A stretch of DNA of 64,000 nucleotides, taken from contig SJCO01000010.1 in NCBI GenBank assembly GCA_005217565.1, positions 186,001-250,000 of the forward strand, given 5' to 3'. This DNA is from Puteibacter caeruleilacunae. GTDB taxonomy: Bacteria; Bacteroidota; Bacteroidia; Bacteroidales; Prolixibacteraceae. Positions within the stretch are counted from its first letter, which is position 1, and the number at the start of each line of letters is the position of its first letter. The notes under the pieces were generated by a model. The model ran no database searches. It was not told the origin of the DNA and saw only the letters and a list, made by a program, of their open reading frames with translations. Shown piece after piece: positions 53,397 through 62,690 of the stretch. The position numbers were made by a program, and so were the translations under genes.

Positions 53397-53625
53397 ATCT
53401 TATAGTTTTATAATTTACTTTGTTCCCTATAACACTAAAGCTGTTATTTCTGTTCAGTAGAACCGGGTAATCGCTTTAGCGAATAGCTTTTAAATCCATA
53501 ATAAACAGGAGAAAACTAAAAGAAACATAGGCCCTTGTAAATTTAAACTTATGTACTACTTTTACGTTAGAATATGAAACGCCCATAATGAGTTATTATT
53601 TAACTATCTAAATTATGATTTTGAG

Positions 53626-54327
53626 ATGAGAAGCGTAGTCAACAGACCCACACCGGAAGAAAGCGATTTGTCTGGATTCAAAATCTTTAAGCCACTTTCA
53701 GAAGACGAATTCAATAAATTGAACTATGAAAAATCTTGTTCTTTTTACAAGAAAGGAAGTGTTATTTACAGAGAAGGTAGTCGCTTAACCGGCTTTTACT
53801 GCCTAACAAAGGGAATTGTCAAAATTTACAAGACAGGTATCGATGGTAAAGAGCAGATCATTCGATTTGCAAAACCTGGTGACATCATTGCTTACCGTTC
53901 GTTATTGAGTAATGAACTAGCCTGCACTACTGCAAAGGTTATCGATGAAGCAATACTTTGTCATGTACCGTATCAAACCCTTACTTATCTGATTGATAAT
54001 AACACCAAGTTTTCATTACACCTTTTGCAAATTGCATGTAAGGAGTTAAAGGAAGCTAATGATTATATCACCGATATTGCGCAAAAGACAGTACGCGAAA
54101 GATTAGCTGAGGTATTACTTATTCTGAAGGAGAACTTTGATCTGGATGCAAGTAATACGCTTCAGATTTCACTAACAAGAGAAGAACTTGCCAATATGGT
54201 AGGTACCGCTACTGAATCTGTTATTAGATTATTATCGGAGTTTAAACAGGACAGACTTATAGAGTTAAATGGCAGGAAAATAAAATTCCTCGATATCTCT
54301 GGTCTTACAAAAGTTGCTAATATTTAA
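53626..54327 (+). CDS. Crp/Fnr-family transcriptional regulator
   Basis: 233-aa regulator with an N-terminal cyclic-nucleotide-binding-like beta-roll (about 30-145: FYKKGSVIYREGSRLTGFYC, GDIIAYRSLLSNE) and a C-terminal winged helix (about 165-225) whose recognition segment is LTREELANMVGTATESVIRL. The beta-roll lacks an evident Fnr-type N-terminal cysteine cluster. The effector and targets are unknown. Transcribed divergently from osmC-like. Confidence 0.93.
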   Translation: MRSVVNRPTPEESDLSGFKIFKPLSEDEFNKLNYEKSCSFYKKGSVIYREGSRLTGFYCLTKGIVKIYKTGIDGKEQIIRFAKPGDIIAYRSLLSNELACTTAKVIDEAILCHVPYQTLTYLIDNNTKFSLHLLQIACKELKEANDYITDIAQKTVRERLAEVLLILKENFDLDASNTLQISLTREELANMVGTATESVIRLLSEFKQDRLIELNGRKIKFLDISGLTKVANI

Positions 54328-54339
54328 CGCATATATAAT

Positions 54340-54366
54340 AAGGGAGCCTTTGGGTTCCCTTTTTTC
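54340..54366. terminator. Terminator between crp/fnr gene and envC-like gene
   Basis: AAGGGAGCC, loop TTTG, GGTTCCCTT then TTTTT; 9-bp stem with one G-T pair, between convergent stop codons. Confidence 0.85.
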
Positions 54367-54369
54367 TTT

Positions 54370-55560
54370 TTATTTCGCAATCCAAAATTCAGGATTCATT
54401 TTCTGACTACCTTTCCAGACCTGAAATTTCAATACTGCTTTTTGTTCATCTGTTTTATCTGTAAATACTGATCCAATCTTTTGCTTTGTATCTACATGAT
54501 CACCCATTTTAACAATCACATTTTCAAGATTAGAGTAGACCGATAAAAACTCACCATGCCTGATAATTACAGCCATATTTCCTCCTGGAATTAATACTAC
54601 ACGACTAACTTCTCCTTTGAAAACTGCACGAACATTTGCATGAGGATTGGTCGCAATATCAACACCATTATTCTTGACCTTGATGTTCTTTAAAACAGCA
54701 TGGGCATGCTCTCCAAATTTATCAACAACGATTCCTGATTCAACTGGCCACGGTAGTCGACCTTTATTTTGTACAAAGTTATCTGATATCAACTTCTGTT
54801 CGGGAGTAAGTTCAAATCCCTTTCCTTTTCGGGCTTTTCTCTCAGCCTCTGCGATAAGCTTTTCAATTTCGCGCTGTAATTTTAGCTCTACTTTTCGCTG
54901 CTCTGCTAGTATTTTCTTTAATTCTCGCTGCTTCTTTTTCAACTGAGCGACAGTAACAAGCTGTTTCTTTTGTTCCTGTTCCAGCTTCACTCTTTCAGCC
55001 TCTTTTTCTCCTAACAACTCCGCTTTCTCGTCTTTTCGTTTTTGCAAGTCGGCTACTTTAATTTCCATTAATTGCTTTAATGCATCAATGGTCTCAACCT
55101 GCTTTTTACGAATACTAACATATTGCTTCATGTAAAGCAACCGCTTATAGGCCTGATTTAGATTATCTGCAGATAGAACAAACAATATGGCATCATACGT
55201 TACATTACTTCGCTGAGCATGCCTGATCATATTTGCATATTCCTTACGCATCAACTTTAAATCTTCCCTCATGAGGTCGATCACTTCTTCATTCTCACCT
55301 ATAACCTCATTTAAAAGGCTTATTTGCCCATTTATACCTTCAATAAGACTTTTCCTTGATTGTATATTCTTATTGTAAATAGCCAGCTTATTAAGCGAAG
55401 TACGCGTACTTTTTGAAGTCTGAGCAAGTAACTTACTGGTCTTCCTAATGGATTGCGCTGCTTTTTCTCTCTTTTTACACAAATCTTCTATTGATTGTCC
55501 GTTTGCCACGCACACAATCAAATTGAAGATGATTACGATGATAAAAGCACAACGCCCCAT
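54370..55560 (-). CDS. EnvC-like murein hydrolase activator (degenerate M23/LytM)
   Basis: 396-aa periplasmic protein: signal peptide ending near NGQS (residue 23), a long coiled coil (about 25-260) and a C-terminal LytM domain (about 270-396). The zinc site is incomplete: NNGVDIAT replaces the HxGxD motif and LKFQVWKG replaces the HxH strand, so it should not cut peptidoglycan itself. That is the state of E. coli EnvC, which activates amidases at the division site, and I infer the same role. Last gene of the dut-TPR-DUF4292-envC operon, 2 nt after the DUF4292 stop. Confidence 0.9.
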   Translation of the reverse strand: MGRCAFIIVIIFNLIVCVANGQSIEDLCKKREKAAQSIRKTSKLLAQTSKSTRTSLNKLAIYNKNIQSRKSLIEGINGQISLLNEVIGENEEVIDLMREDLKLMRKEYANMIRHAQRSNVTYDAILFVLSADNLNQAYKRLLYMKQYVSIRKKQVETIDALKQLMEIKVADLQKRKDEKAELLGEKEAERVKLEQEQKKQLVTVAQLKKKQRELKKILAEQRKVELKLQREIEKLIAEAERKARKGKGFELTPEQKLISDNFVQNKGRLPWPVESGIVVDKFGEHAHAVLKNIKVKNNGVDIATNPHANVRAVFKGEVSRVVLIPGGNMAVIIRHGEFLSVYSNLENVIVKMGDHVDTKQKIGSVFTDKTDEQKAVLKFQVWKGSQKMNPEFWIAK

Positions 55561-55562
55561 AC

Positions 55563-56435
55563 TTAGTTTAACGTTTCAATTTTTTTGAATTTCTCGGGAA
55601 TATTAAAATTCATTGAGACAGGTTTGTTTAAGACAAATCTACTCAATCCTATTTTCAATTTTAGTGAAGAGGTAGTACTCTTAAAATTGGCATTGATCTT
55701 ATCCGGAAAGAACTGTCCCTCCAGATCTACAAAATGCTCAAAGTTAATTTTAAATTCTCTATCTTCATTTAAATCTTTAATTGATACTTGCTGTACTTTG
55801 AACGTTTGTGGATTAATCAATAAGGTCTGAACAAGAAGGTCTAATTCATCCTTCTTCTTCATATAGCGATTCAGCTTTTTCTCCTTTCGCATCAATCCAC
55901 TGATCTTTCTCTTCTTTTCTGAACGCACAACATATGCTCCTGAGTCAACGCGACAACTATATTTTTTAAATCCTTTGCTATTGGTAACATCCTTAGCACT
56001 GAAAACGTCATTGGTAATGATTGATTGAATAGTATGGTAATTCAAGTCGGCATTAAGCAAAGCACTCAAGTATTCATAACTTCCTTTGAAGGTTGTTTTA
56101 TCCAGGTAATTAACAAGCTGGACCTCATTGGGCTTTAATAAAACACGGGCAACCGACATATTAAGTTTACTAAGATAAATGAGGATAAACTTATCCTTCT
56201 CCATCTTCAGATTACCTCTTATGGAAACTTTCTTACCATCATTCTCAACACCTACCGTTAATCGCTTTACTTCAAGACTTGAAAAATCAAATGCATTATC
56301 CTGAACATTCGCAACTACACGGTTCACCCCCATAGGCTTAACCTTTTCAACAACCGCTATCTTTTCTACTGATCTACATGAGAAAAAGGATACCATGATT
56401 AATGCCCCCATGGCAATCTGCTTCATCTTATTCAT
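55563..56435 (-). CDS. DUF4292-family lipoprotein
   Basis: 290-aa lipoprotein (lipid Cys20, VSFFSC) found across Bacteroidota in this neighbourhood. The beta-rich body includes VSIRGNLKMEKDKFILIYLSK and the C-terminal LNEDREFKINFEHF. The fold recalls LolA/LolB-like outer-membrane lipoprotein carriers, but function is unproven. Its ATG shares one base with the stop of the upstream TPR gene (TAATG), showing translational coupling. A downstream ATG at 56426 is an alternative start. Confidence 0.85.
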   Translation of the reverse strand: MNKMKQIAMGALIMVSFFSCRSVEKIAVVEKVKPMGVNRVVANVQDNAFDFSSLEVKRLTVGVENDGKKVSIRGNLKMEKDKFILIYLSKLNMSVARVLLKPNEVQLVNYLDKTTFKGSYEYLSALLNADLNYHTIQSIITNDVFSAKDVTNSKGFKKYSCRVDSGAYVVRSEKKRKISGLMRKEKKLNRYMKKKDELDLLVQTLLINPQTFKVQQVSIKDLNEDREFKINFEHFVDLEGQFFPDKINANFKSTTSSLKLKIGLSRFVLNKPVSMNFNIPEKFKKIETLN

Positions 56436-58204
56436 TACTCGTCGTTATTTTCAAAATATTTCTCTTCCTCAACCTTTTTCTTTAAGATCTCTGAGTCACC
56501 TCCAGCTGATATAGCTTTTTTCCAGTAATTTATTGCTTCTTGTTTCTCTTCAAGCATGTAAAGAATATCGCCATAATGTTCTAACAATACTGCATTCTTG
56601 TCACCGCCATTAGACAGTGCTGTTTGCATATAGAATTTGGCTAAACGATAATCTTTCTTCTTAAATAATACCCATGCGTAAGTATCCAGGTAAGTAGCAT
56701 TTGAAGGATTAGCTTCTACAACTAAACCACTAAGTTTTTCTGCCTTATTGAGATCCTTACTATTTAGCGATAGATAATAAGCATAGTTATTCATCGCCAT
56801 ATAATTAGCTGGATCCAGTTCTATTACCTTTTCAAAGGCAGCATAAGCCTCTTCCGTTTTCCCTGTCTTATAGTATGCCTCTGCTTTATACATAGCAAAC
56901 TGTGCAATCATTGCAGGATTATTCTTGATATATTTTTCACCTGCATTCAAAACAGTAAACACCTCCTCATACTTCTCTTTTTGTAAAGAGGATATAGCAT
57001 TTAACAAATAAAGAAATGGCTGCTGAGGGAAAAACTTAATAGCTTCTTTACTCTCCTTATACATCGAATCAAAATCCAACAACTCGTTGTCCAATAATAG
57101 AAGTTTCTCCCACATAGGATACTCCATACTTTGGAACTTTAAATAGTTGCGTAATTGAGATCGTGCTTCTTCCAGCTTTTTTTGTTGATACAGATAATCA
57201 GAATAAAAAGCATACATGGTCGGTTCCTCAGGATGAGCACTAAGCATTAATGCCATAATTGAATCAAACAATTCATCCTTAAGTTGATATTTTTCTTTAT
57301 TAGCCAGTAATATTTGAAAGAAGTGAACCTTATTTCCCAATTCAAGTTTCTTGTTTACAAAACCTTTCTTTGCAGCTTCGATTCCTTTTTCTACTTCATT
57401 ATCTCCCAAATACAAATTAGCTATAGACAAGTATACAAATCCATTTTCAGGATCAACCTTAAGTACCTTTTTGTAAAACTTTAAGGCTGCATCCTTGTCT
57501 TTTAAAGCAAGATACATATCTGCCATTAAACCATAATAGCGAGGTTCCGATGGATTGCTGTCAATTAAACGTTGAATTTCTTCAATTGCCTTTTTATTCT
57601 TTCCTTGTTTCAATAATAGCTGCTGCTTTGCCACCGATAACTGGTCATTTATTCCCATCTGTTTTTCCAAACGATTATAGAAAGAAATGGCCTCCTCATA
57701 TTCTTTAGCCTGAGATAGAACCACTGCATTGAGATACAAATAATTCAAATTCTCAGGATTCTTTTCTGACAGTTCTTTCAATAATGCTGAAGCCTTGATA
57801 AAGTCTTTATTCTTTTCATAAATCTGAACCAGTAATATCTTATACCAATCATTATCACCATTAATTTTAATTGCCTTTTCCAGCAATAACATGGCACTGG
57901 TATAATCACCTTTTGACACATGAACATTGGCCAATTCATACATTGAAGCAGCCGATGTTGGATCAATTTCAAGACAACTGGCCAACAAAGAGATTGCCTT
58001 ATCTGCATTGCCAATCATTTTTTGTTTGATTGCCTCTATGAACAGATATTCAAATTCCTGTCGTTTAGCATCATCAAGAACAACCTCTTTTTTCTTTTCA
58101 TCCTTCTGTTTGTCTTTATCAACCTGTTTATCTTTCCACGAAGCAAACACACTGTATGAACAACATAAAAGAACGAATAAAGCACTTATTTTCAACTTCA
58201 TCAT
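56435..58204 (-). CDS. Tetratricopeptide-repeat protein, exported
   Basis: 589-aa periplasmic protein with a signal peptide ending VFASW (about 21) followed by a Lys/Glu/Asp-rich linker and about a dozen TPR units, for example AASMYELANVHVSKGDYTSA and VYLSIANLYLGDNEVEKGIE. It probably serves as a scaffold in cell-envelope assembly with the DUF4292 lipoprotein and EnvC-like protein of the same operon; the actual partners are unknown. The gene begins 26 nt after dut. Confidence 0.9.
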   Translation of the reverse strand: MMKLKISALFVLLCCSYSVFASWKDKQVDKDKQKDEKKKEVVLDDAKRQEFEYLFIEAIKQKMIGNADKAISLLASCLEIDPTSAASMYELANVHVSKGDYTSAMLLLEKAIKINGDNDWYKILLVQIYEKNKDFIKASALLKELSEKNPENLNYLYLNAVVLSQAKEYEEAISFYNRLEKQMGINDQLSVAKQQLLLKQGKNKKAIEEIQRLIDSNPSEPRYYGLMADMYLALKDKDAALKFYKKVLKVDPENGFVYLSIANLYLGDNEVEKGIEAAKKGFVNKKLELGNKVHFFQILLANKEKYQLKDELFDSIMALMLSAHPEEPTMYAFYSDYLYQQKKLEEARSQLRNYLKFQSMEYPMWEKLLLLDNELLDFDSMYKESKEAIKFFPQQPFLYLLNAISSLQKEKYEEVFTVLNAGEKYIKNNPAMIAQFAMYKAEAYYKTGKTEEAYAAFEKVIELDPANYMAMNNYAYYLSLNSKDLNKAEKLSGLVVEANPSNATYLDTYAWVLFKKKDYRLAKFYMQTALSNGGDKNAVLLEHYGDILYMLEEKQEAINYWKKAISAGGDSEILKKKVEEEKYFENNDE

Positions 58205-58230
58205 TATAATTTTAACAGCTCTGGAATCAA

Positions 58231-58665
58231 TTAATTTTTACCAGTATGCCCAAAACCTCCTGCTCCTCGATCTGTCTCCTCTAAAATCTCTACATCTTTC
58301 CAGCTAATAGTTTCATGTTTTGCAATCACCATCTGACAAATTCGCTCACCTGGCTTAACGGTAAAATCTTCATTAGACAAGTTTACAAGAATCACACCAA
58401 TCTCTCCACGATAATCCGCATCGATAGTTCCAGGAGTATTCACCAAACTAATACCATGTTTGTAAGCTAATCCACTTCTAGGACGAATCTGTGCTTCGTA
58501 ACCTTCAGGTAATTCGATAAAAAGTCCGGTAGGAACCAATGCTCTTTCCAATGGTTTCAACACAATATCTTCTTCATTATTCGCTCTAAGATCCATTCCT
58601 GCCGACAAGGCTGTACTATAAGCTGGCAATGGATTTTTTGACTTGTTAATAATCTTTACTTCCAT
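58231..58665 (-). CDS. dut: dUTP diphosphatase (dUTPase)
   Basis: Trimeric dUTPase that hydrolyses dUTP to dUMP and diphosphate, 144 aa. All five family motifs are present: [42 protein letters not shown] and the C-terminal arm [12 protein letters not shown]. First gene of the dut-TPR-DUF4292-envC operon, an arrangement common in Bacteroidota. Confidence 0.98.
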   Translation of the reverse strand: MEVKIINKSKNPLPAYSTALSAGMDLRANNEEDIVLKPLERALVPTGLFIELPEGYEAQIRPRSGLAYKHGISLVNTPGTIDADYRGEIGVILVNLSNEDFTVKPGERICQMVIAKHETISWKDVEILEETDRGAGGFGHTGKN

Positions 58666-58775
58666 AAACTTTTATTTCAAAACGCTAATATATGAATAAT
58701 ACCCTTTAAACGACTATTCATCCATTCAAAGATTTGGGATTACTTGATTATTGGGTCTTTAGATGACATCATCAA

Positions 58776-59903
58776 TTAATCTGCCATAAATTCCATCATC
58801 AATTGATCGGATATAAACAATCCCTTTGTTGTTAACTTAATACTATCACCTTCCTTAATGATATCACCAGAATGAGCATATTTTCTGACCATAGAATCAA
58901 CATGCTTCACATAACGATCACCGAACTTTTCTTGAATATGCTTTATCGATAATCCCCATATCGTTCTCAATGATGTTATAATGTAGTCATTAAAACGATC
59001 ATCATCACTCAATTTTTCAATCTCAAAATAGGATTTGTCTTGCGCGATAGCAGAAATATACTCGTTGTTGTTGGCAACATTCCACTGTCTTGATACTCCA
59101 TCAAATGAGTGAGCAGATGGTCCTATTCCTAAATATTTTTCACCAAGCCAATAGGAGGAATTATGCTTTGAGTAATACCCCTCCAAAGCAAAGTTGGAGA
59201 TCTCATAATGTATAAATCCATATTCTTTAGCTTGTTCAATAAGCATTTCAAACTGCTTAAAACTATCATCTTCCGGAACTTGTTTTATCTTTCCTTGCTT
59301 TAGATAATCATAAAATAAAGTTCCCTGATGATAGGTAAGGTGGTATGCTGAAATATGTTGGATATTTAATTTAAATGCCTCTTCCAAATTCATTTTCCAC
59401 CTTTCTGTGGTCATATTGGGTAAACCATAGATTAAGTCAATACTTATATTTGAGAATCCTTCTTGTTGCGCTATTTGCACTGCTTGTCTGGCTTGTTCCG
59501 CTGAATGTCTGCGGTTCATTATCGCCAGATCATCCTGTTGAAACGATTGTATTCCTATACTTAAACGATTAAAACCAATTGAGCGTAATTCACGACAATA
59601 TGCTTTTGTCAGATCATCAGGATTTGCCTCCAATGTTACTTCTGCATCTCTACTAATTTCAAATAATCCACCAATGTGATTTAGAATATCAGTAAGCTCT
59701 TCAATTGATAGGAGAGAGGGCGTTCCTCCACCAAGGTAAATCGTGTTTACAACCTCCCCTTTTATATAATCAACACGTTTAGTAAGCTCTGTTTTAAGTG
59801 TTTTTATTATTAATGATTTATCATAAAGTGAAGTAGATTTATGGAAATCACAATAATGACACTTACTTTTGCAAAACGGTATGTGTAAATAAATACCTGC
59901 CAT
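58776..59903 (-). CDS. hemW: HemW-type radical SAM protein
   Basis: 375-aa radical SAM protein related to oxygen-independent coproporphyrinogen III oxidase. The cluster motif is YLHIPFCKSKCHYCDF (CxxxCxxC), followed by YLGGGTPSLL, LEANPDDL and IGIQSFQQDDLAIMNRRHSA. It lacks the extra N-terminal region of true HemN, so a heme chaperone (HemW) is the better call. The start codon is only 14 bp from the divergent vanZ-like start. Confidence 0.93.
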   Translation of the reverse strand: MAGIYLHIPFCKSKCHYCDFHKSTSLYDKSLIIKTLKTELTKRVDYIKGEVVNTIYLGGGTPSLLSIEELTDILNHIGGLFEISRDAEVTLEANPDDLTKAYCRELRSIGFNRLSIGIQSFQQDDLAIMNRRHSAEQARQAVQIAQQEGFSNISIDLIYGLPNMTTERWKMNLEEAFKLNIQHISAYHLTYHQGTLFYDYLKQGKIKQVPEDDSFKQFEMLIEQAKEYGFIHYEISNFALEGYYSKHNSSYWLGEKYLGIGPSAHSFDGVSRQWNVANNNEYISAIAQDKSYFEIEKLSDDDRFNDYIITSLRTIWGLSIKHIQEKFGDRYVKHVDSMVRKYAHSGDIIKEGDSIKLTTKGLFISDQLMMEFMAD

Positions 59904-59917
59904 TAATATAAATATCG

Positions 59918-60307
59918 ATGTTCAAAACTATTTTTAATTATAGAAAACCGATCCTTTGGATCTTTGTAATATTTGCACTTTGCCTTACCCCAGGCGATCG
60001 TATACCTAATACGAATCTGCAATTAATACCACATTTTGATAAAATAGTTCACAGTGGATTGTATTTTGTGTTAATGCTATTTTTACTGGCATCAGTTCAT
60101 ACCAGAACAAAGTTTAATATCCTCACCGCAATGTTATGTGGACTTATCCTGGGATTGTTTGTTGAATTAGCTCAATATTACTGGATTCCTAACAGGAGTG
60201 GAAACTGGCAGGATATGCTCGCCAACTTCAGTGGTATACTGCTCGCAATTTTTCTTTTCAAACCGCTGCTTAAGCATCGCCTGTTTAGAATTGTCTGCAC
60301 TCCTTAA
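59918..60307 (+). CDS. VanZ-family membrane protein
   Basis: 129-aa protein with four membrane helices. The VanZ-like core is IPHFDKIVHSGLYFVLM (helix 2 with conserved Asp, Lys and His) and GLFVELAQYYWIPNRSGNWQDMLANFSG (cited by ELAQYY and DMLANF). The molecular role is not established for most members; some affect glycopeptide sensitivity. Divergent from hemW and convergent with the Rrf2 gene. Confidence 0.88.
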   Translation: MFKTIFNYRKPILWIFVIFALCLTPGDRIPNTNLQLIPHFDKIVHSGLYFVLMLFLLASVHTRTKFNILTAMLCGLILGLFVELAQYYWIPNRSGNWQDMLANFSGILLAIFLFKPLLKHRLFRIVCTP

Positions 60308-60344
60308 TACAAAATATATGGATATCACATCCATTAAGGTCGGA

Positions 60345-60788
60345 TTATAAAATCACATATTTGTTAGAATCATCCATATCATCAATAATTGACTGAATTG
60401 TTGTGTCAGTAAATAATGATGTCAGTTCAGTTCGAATCTTACTAAAACGACCATGAACCGGACATTCATGCTTAACTTCTCCTGTATTATTACAAGGTTG
60501 AAGTCCAATCAAACAGGTCTTGAAGAAATCTTCTCCATCAATTATAACAACAATATCATAAAGTCTTATATCCTGAGCTTTCAGTCCCATACCAAAACCA
60601 CCATGAGGTCCTTTTGTGGATGACAATATTTTCTGTTTAGCCAGACTTTGTAAGATTTTTCCCAAAAATGGAGATGGAATACCCAAATCCTCAGAGATCT
60701 TTTTAATTCCTATTTTCTGATCTCCGCTAGCATTCTTAGCCAGGTAGATAAGTGCTCTGATGGCATATTTACAAGTATTTGATAGCAT
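60345..60788 (-). CDS. Rrf2-family transcriptional regulator
   Basis: 147-aa regulator with a winged helix (YAIRALIYLAKNASGDQK, KISEDLGIPSPFLGKILQSL, GGFGMG wing) and three cysteines in the pattern CLIGLQPC...HECPVH, the place where IscR/NsrR bind an iron-sulfur cluster. It may therefore sense iron-sulfur status, NO or redox. Third gene of rpiB-lutB-rrf2, starting 6 nt after the lutB stop. Confidence 0.92.
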   Translation of the reverse strand: MLSNTCKYAIRALIYLAKNASGDQKIGIKKISEDLGIPSPFLGKILQSLAKQKILSSTKGPHGGFGMGLKAQDIRLYDIVVIIDGEDFFKTCLIGLQPCNNTGEVKHECPVHGRFSKIRTELTSLFTDTTIQSIIDDMDDSNKYVIL

Positions 60789-60794
60789 TGGTCT

Positions 60795-62168
60795 CTATTT
60801 TTTAGTTTTTTTCCACTGTTTACTAAACGAATCTTTAGGAATATCCCGAAGCTTCTTCTTTTCACCTAAAGCATTTGGCATCATTAGATTCACGGCCATA
60901 TTTTTAACATTTCCGTTCACTAAATCCAATAACTTTCTTCTTCCAAAAATAAACTCAAATCCTTTCATTCCCAAATTCCAGGAAACAGGATCATTTCCTT
61001 CCTCTACACTTTTCCTTCGATTTTCAAGTAAAAGATCATGTAACGGAACCCGTACCGGACATTTAGTTGTACACTTTCCACATACCGAACATGCATAGCT
61101 AAGATGTCCATACCCTTTAAATCCTTTAAAGAATGGGGTAAGAACCGAACCGATAGGACCACTATAGGTTGAATCGTAAGTATAGCCACCAATGGTTTTG
61201 TAAACAGGACAGGCATTAAGACAAGCACCACAACGAATACATTTCAATGCTTCATATTGGGTTTCCTGTTTTAAAACTTCTGTACGTCCGTTATCCAGCA
61301 GAATCACATACATTTTCTCTGGTCCATCAACTTCATTTGCCTTTCTAGGACCAGTTATTAATGAATTGTAAACGGTTATTTGCTGTCCTGTTCCATGAGC
61401 AGCAAGTAATGGCCAAATTAAACCTAAATCTCTGTAGCGTGGAACTACCTTTTCGATACCTGCAATTACAATATGAACCTTAGGAAATGAAAACGACATC
61501 ATTCCATTTCCTTCATTCTCTGTAAGCGCAATTCCTCCAGCATCAGCAACAATAAAATTAGCTCCTGTTACACCAACTTGTGCCGATGTGAACTTTTTGC
61601 GAAGTTGCTCTCGTACATAATTTGTTAAGAACTCAGGTGTACTGTCCTTTGGAGTATTAAATTTTTCATGAAACAGATCTGCTATATCATGACGGGATTT
61701 GTGCATAGCTGGCGTCACAATATGATATGGTTTTTCCCCAGCTACCTGCACAATATATTCTCCCAAATCAGTCTCAACTGATTCAACTCCATTTTTTTCA
61801 ACATGGTGATTAAATTCGATTTCTTCAGTAATCATCGATTTACTTTTAACCACCAACTCTGTTTCATGCGCTTTCAGAATATTAACAATATTCTCAATAG
61901 CTTCATCACTATCTGAAGCCCATAAAACTTCTGCACCATTAGAAGTTATTTTCTCTTCAAATTGAAGAAGGTATTTATCCAGGTTTAAAATAGCTTCCTC
62001 TTTAATAGCTGAAGCTATATCTCTGGCTTTTTCCAAATCGGCATACCGCTTCTCTCCGGCAGCAACAGCTGCATCATATTTAGATATATTAAACTTAATA
62101 GTCGCCCTATGTGCCTCATCGAACGCAATATCTTCCGATTTTTTCAGAAAGTCCTTCTTCTCTGTCAT
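60795..62168 (-). CDS. lutB: LutB-type iron-sulfur protein of lactate utilisation
   Basis: 457-aa LutB homologue (L-lactate oxidation to pyruvate together with LutA and LutC). The N-terminal LUD domain (about 60-290) includes GVTGANFIVADAGGIALTEN; two ferredoxin-type clusters follow, CIRCGACLNACP and CSVCGKCTTKCP, and a C-terminal tail ends in basic residues. Neither lutA nor lutC is adjacent; they may lie elsewhere, or the protein may serve another electron-transfer role. It starts 8 nt after the rpiB stop. Confidence 0.92.
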   Translation of the reverse strand: MTEKKDFLKKSEDIAFDEAHRATIKFNISKYDAAVAAGEKRYADLEKARDIASAIKEEAILNLDKYLLQFEEKITSNGAEVLWASDSDEAIENIVNILKAHETELVVKSKSMITEEIEFNHHVEKNGVESVETDLGEYIVQVAGEKPYHIVTPAMHKSRHDIADLFHEKFNTPKDSTPEFLTNYVREQLRKKFTSAQVGVTGANFIVADAGGIALTENEGNGMMSFSFPKVHIVIAGIEKVVPRYRDLGLIWPLLAAHGTGQQITVYNSLITGPRKANEVDGPEKMYVILLDNGRTEVLKQETQYEALKCIRCGACLNACPVYKTIGGYTYDSTYSGPIGSVLTPFFKGFKGYGHLSYACSVCGKCTTKCPVRVPLHDLLLENRRKSVEEGNDPVSWNLGMKGFEFIFGRRKLLDLVNGNVKNMAVNLMMPNALGEKKKLRDIPKDSFSKQWKKTKK

Positions 62169-62176
62169 AGAAAATC

Positions 62177-62614
62177 TTAAAGTGGTATTTTATTAATTCT
62201 TCTTTCGTGGCGTCCTCCTTCAAACTCTGAGTTTAAGAAGGCATCCACAATTTTGATGGCCAATTCTATCGAAATAAAACGCGATGGAACAGCCAATACG
62301 TTGGCATTGTTGTGTTCTACTGCTAACTCTGCAAGTTCTACTTCCCAGCATAAAGCTGATCGTATTCCCTGATGTTTATTAACAGTCATGTTAATTCCAT
62401 TACCAGAACCACAAATAGAGATTCCTAGATCACACTCACCTTTTTCTACAGCACTAGCCATAGGATGTGCAAAATCTGGATAATCACAACTTTCATCTGA
62501 ATCACATCCGAAATCACTTATCTTAAACCCCTTGCTTTCCAGATATTGAACAACCTCTTTTTTCATTTGATAACCTGCATGATCACAAGCTATACCTATA
62601 CATCTCTTTTCCAA
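62177..62614 (-). CDS. rpiB: Ribose 5-phosphate isomerase B
   Basis: 145-aa RpiB/LacAB-family isomerase interconverting ribose 5-phosphate and ribulose 5-phosphate. The N-terminal IGIACDHAGYQMK holds the substrate-binding Asp-His, SICGSGNGINMTVNK holds the catalytic Cys and anion hole, and EHNNANVLAVPSR matches the conserved C-terminal part. First gene of an operon with lutB and rrf2. Confidence 0.96.
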   Translation of the reverse strand: MEKRCIGIACDHAGYQMKKEVVQYLESKGFKISDFGCDSDESCDYPDFAHPMASAVEKGECDLGISICGSGNGINMTVNKHQGIRSALCWEVELAELAVEHNNANVLAVPSRFISIELAIKIVDAFLNSEFEGGRHERRINKIPL

Positions 62615-62690
62615 AACAATATCATTAAAATTTTATAAACAGGAAATGCTGCAAAATTAATACTTCTATGTCGTAATTGAAACTAATTAT

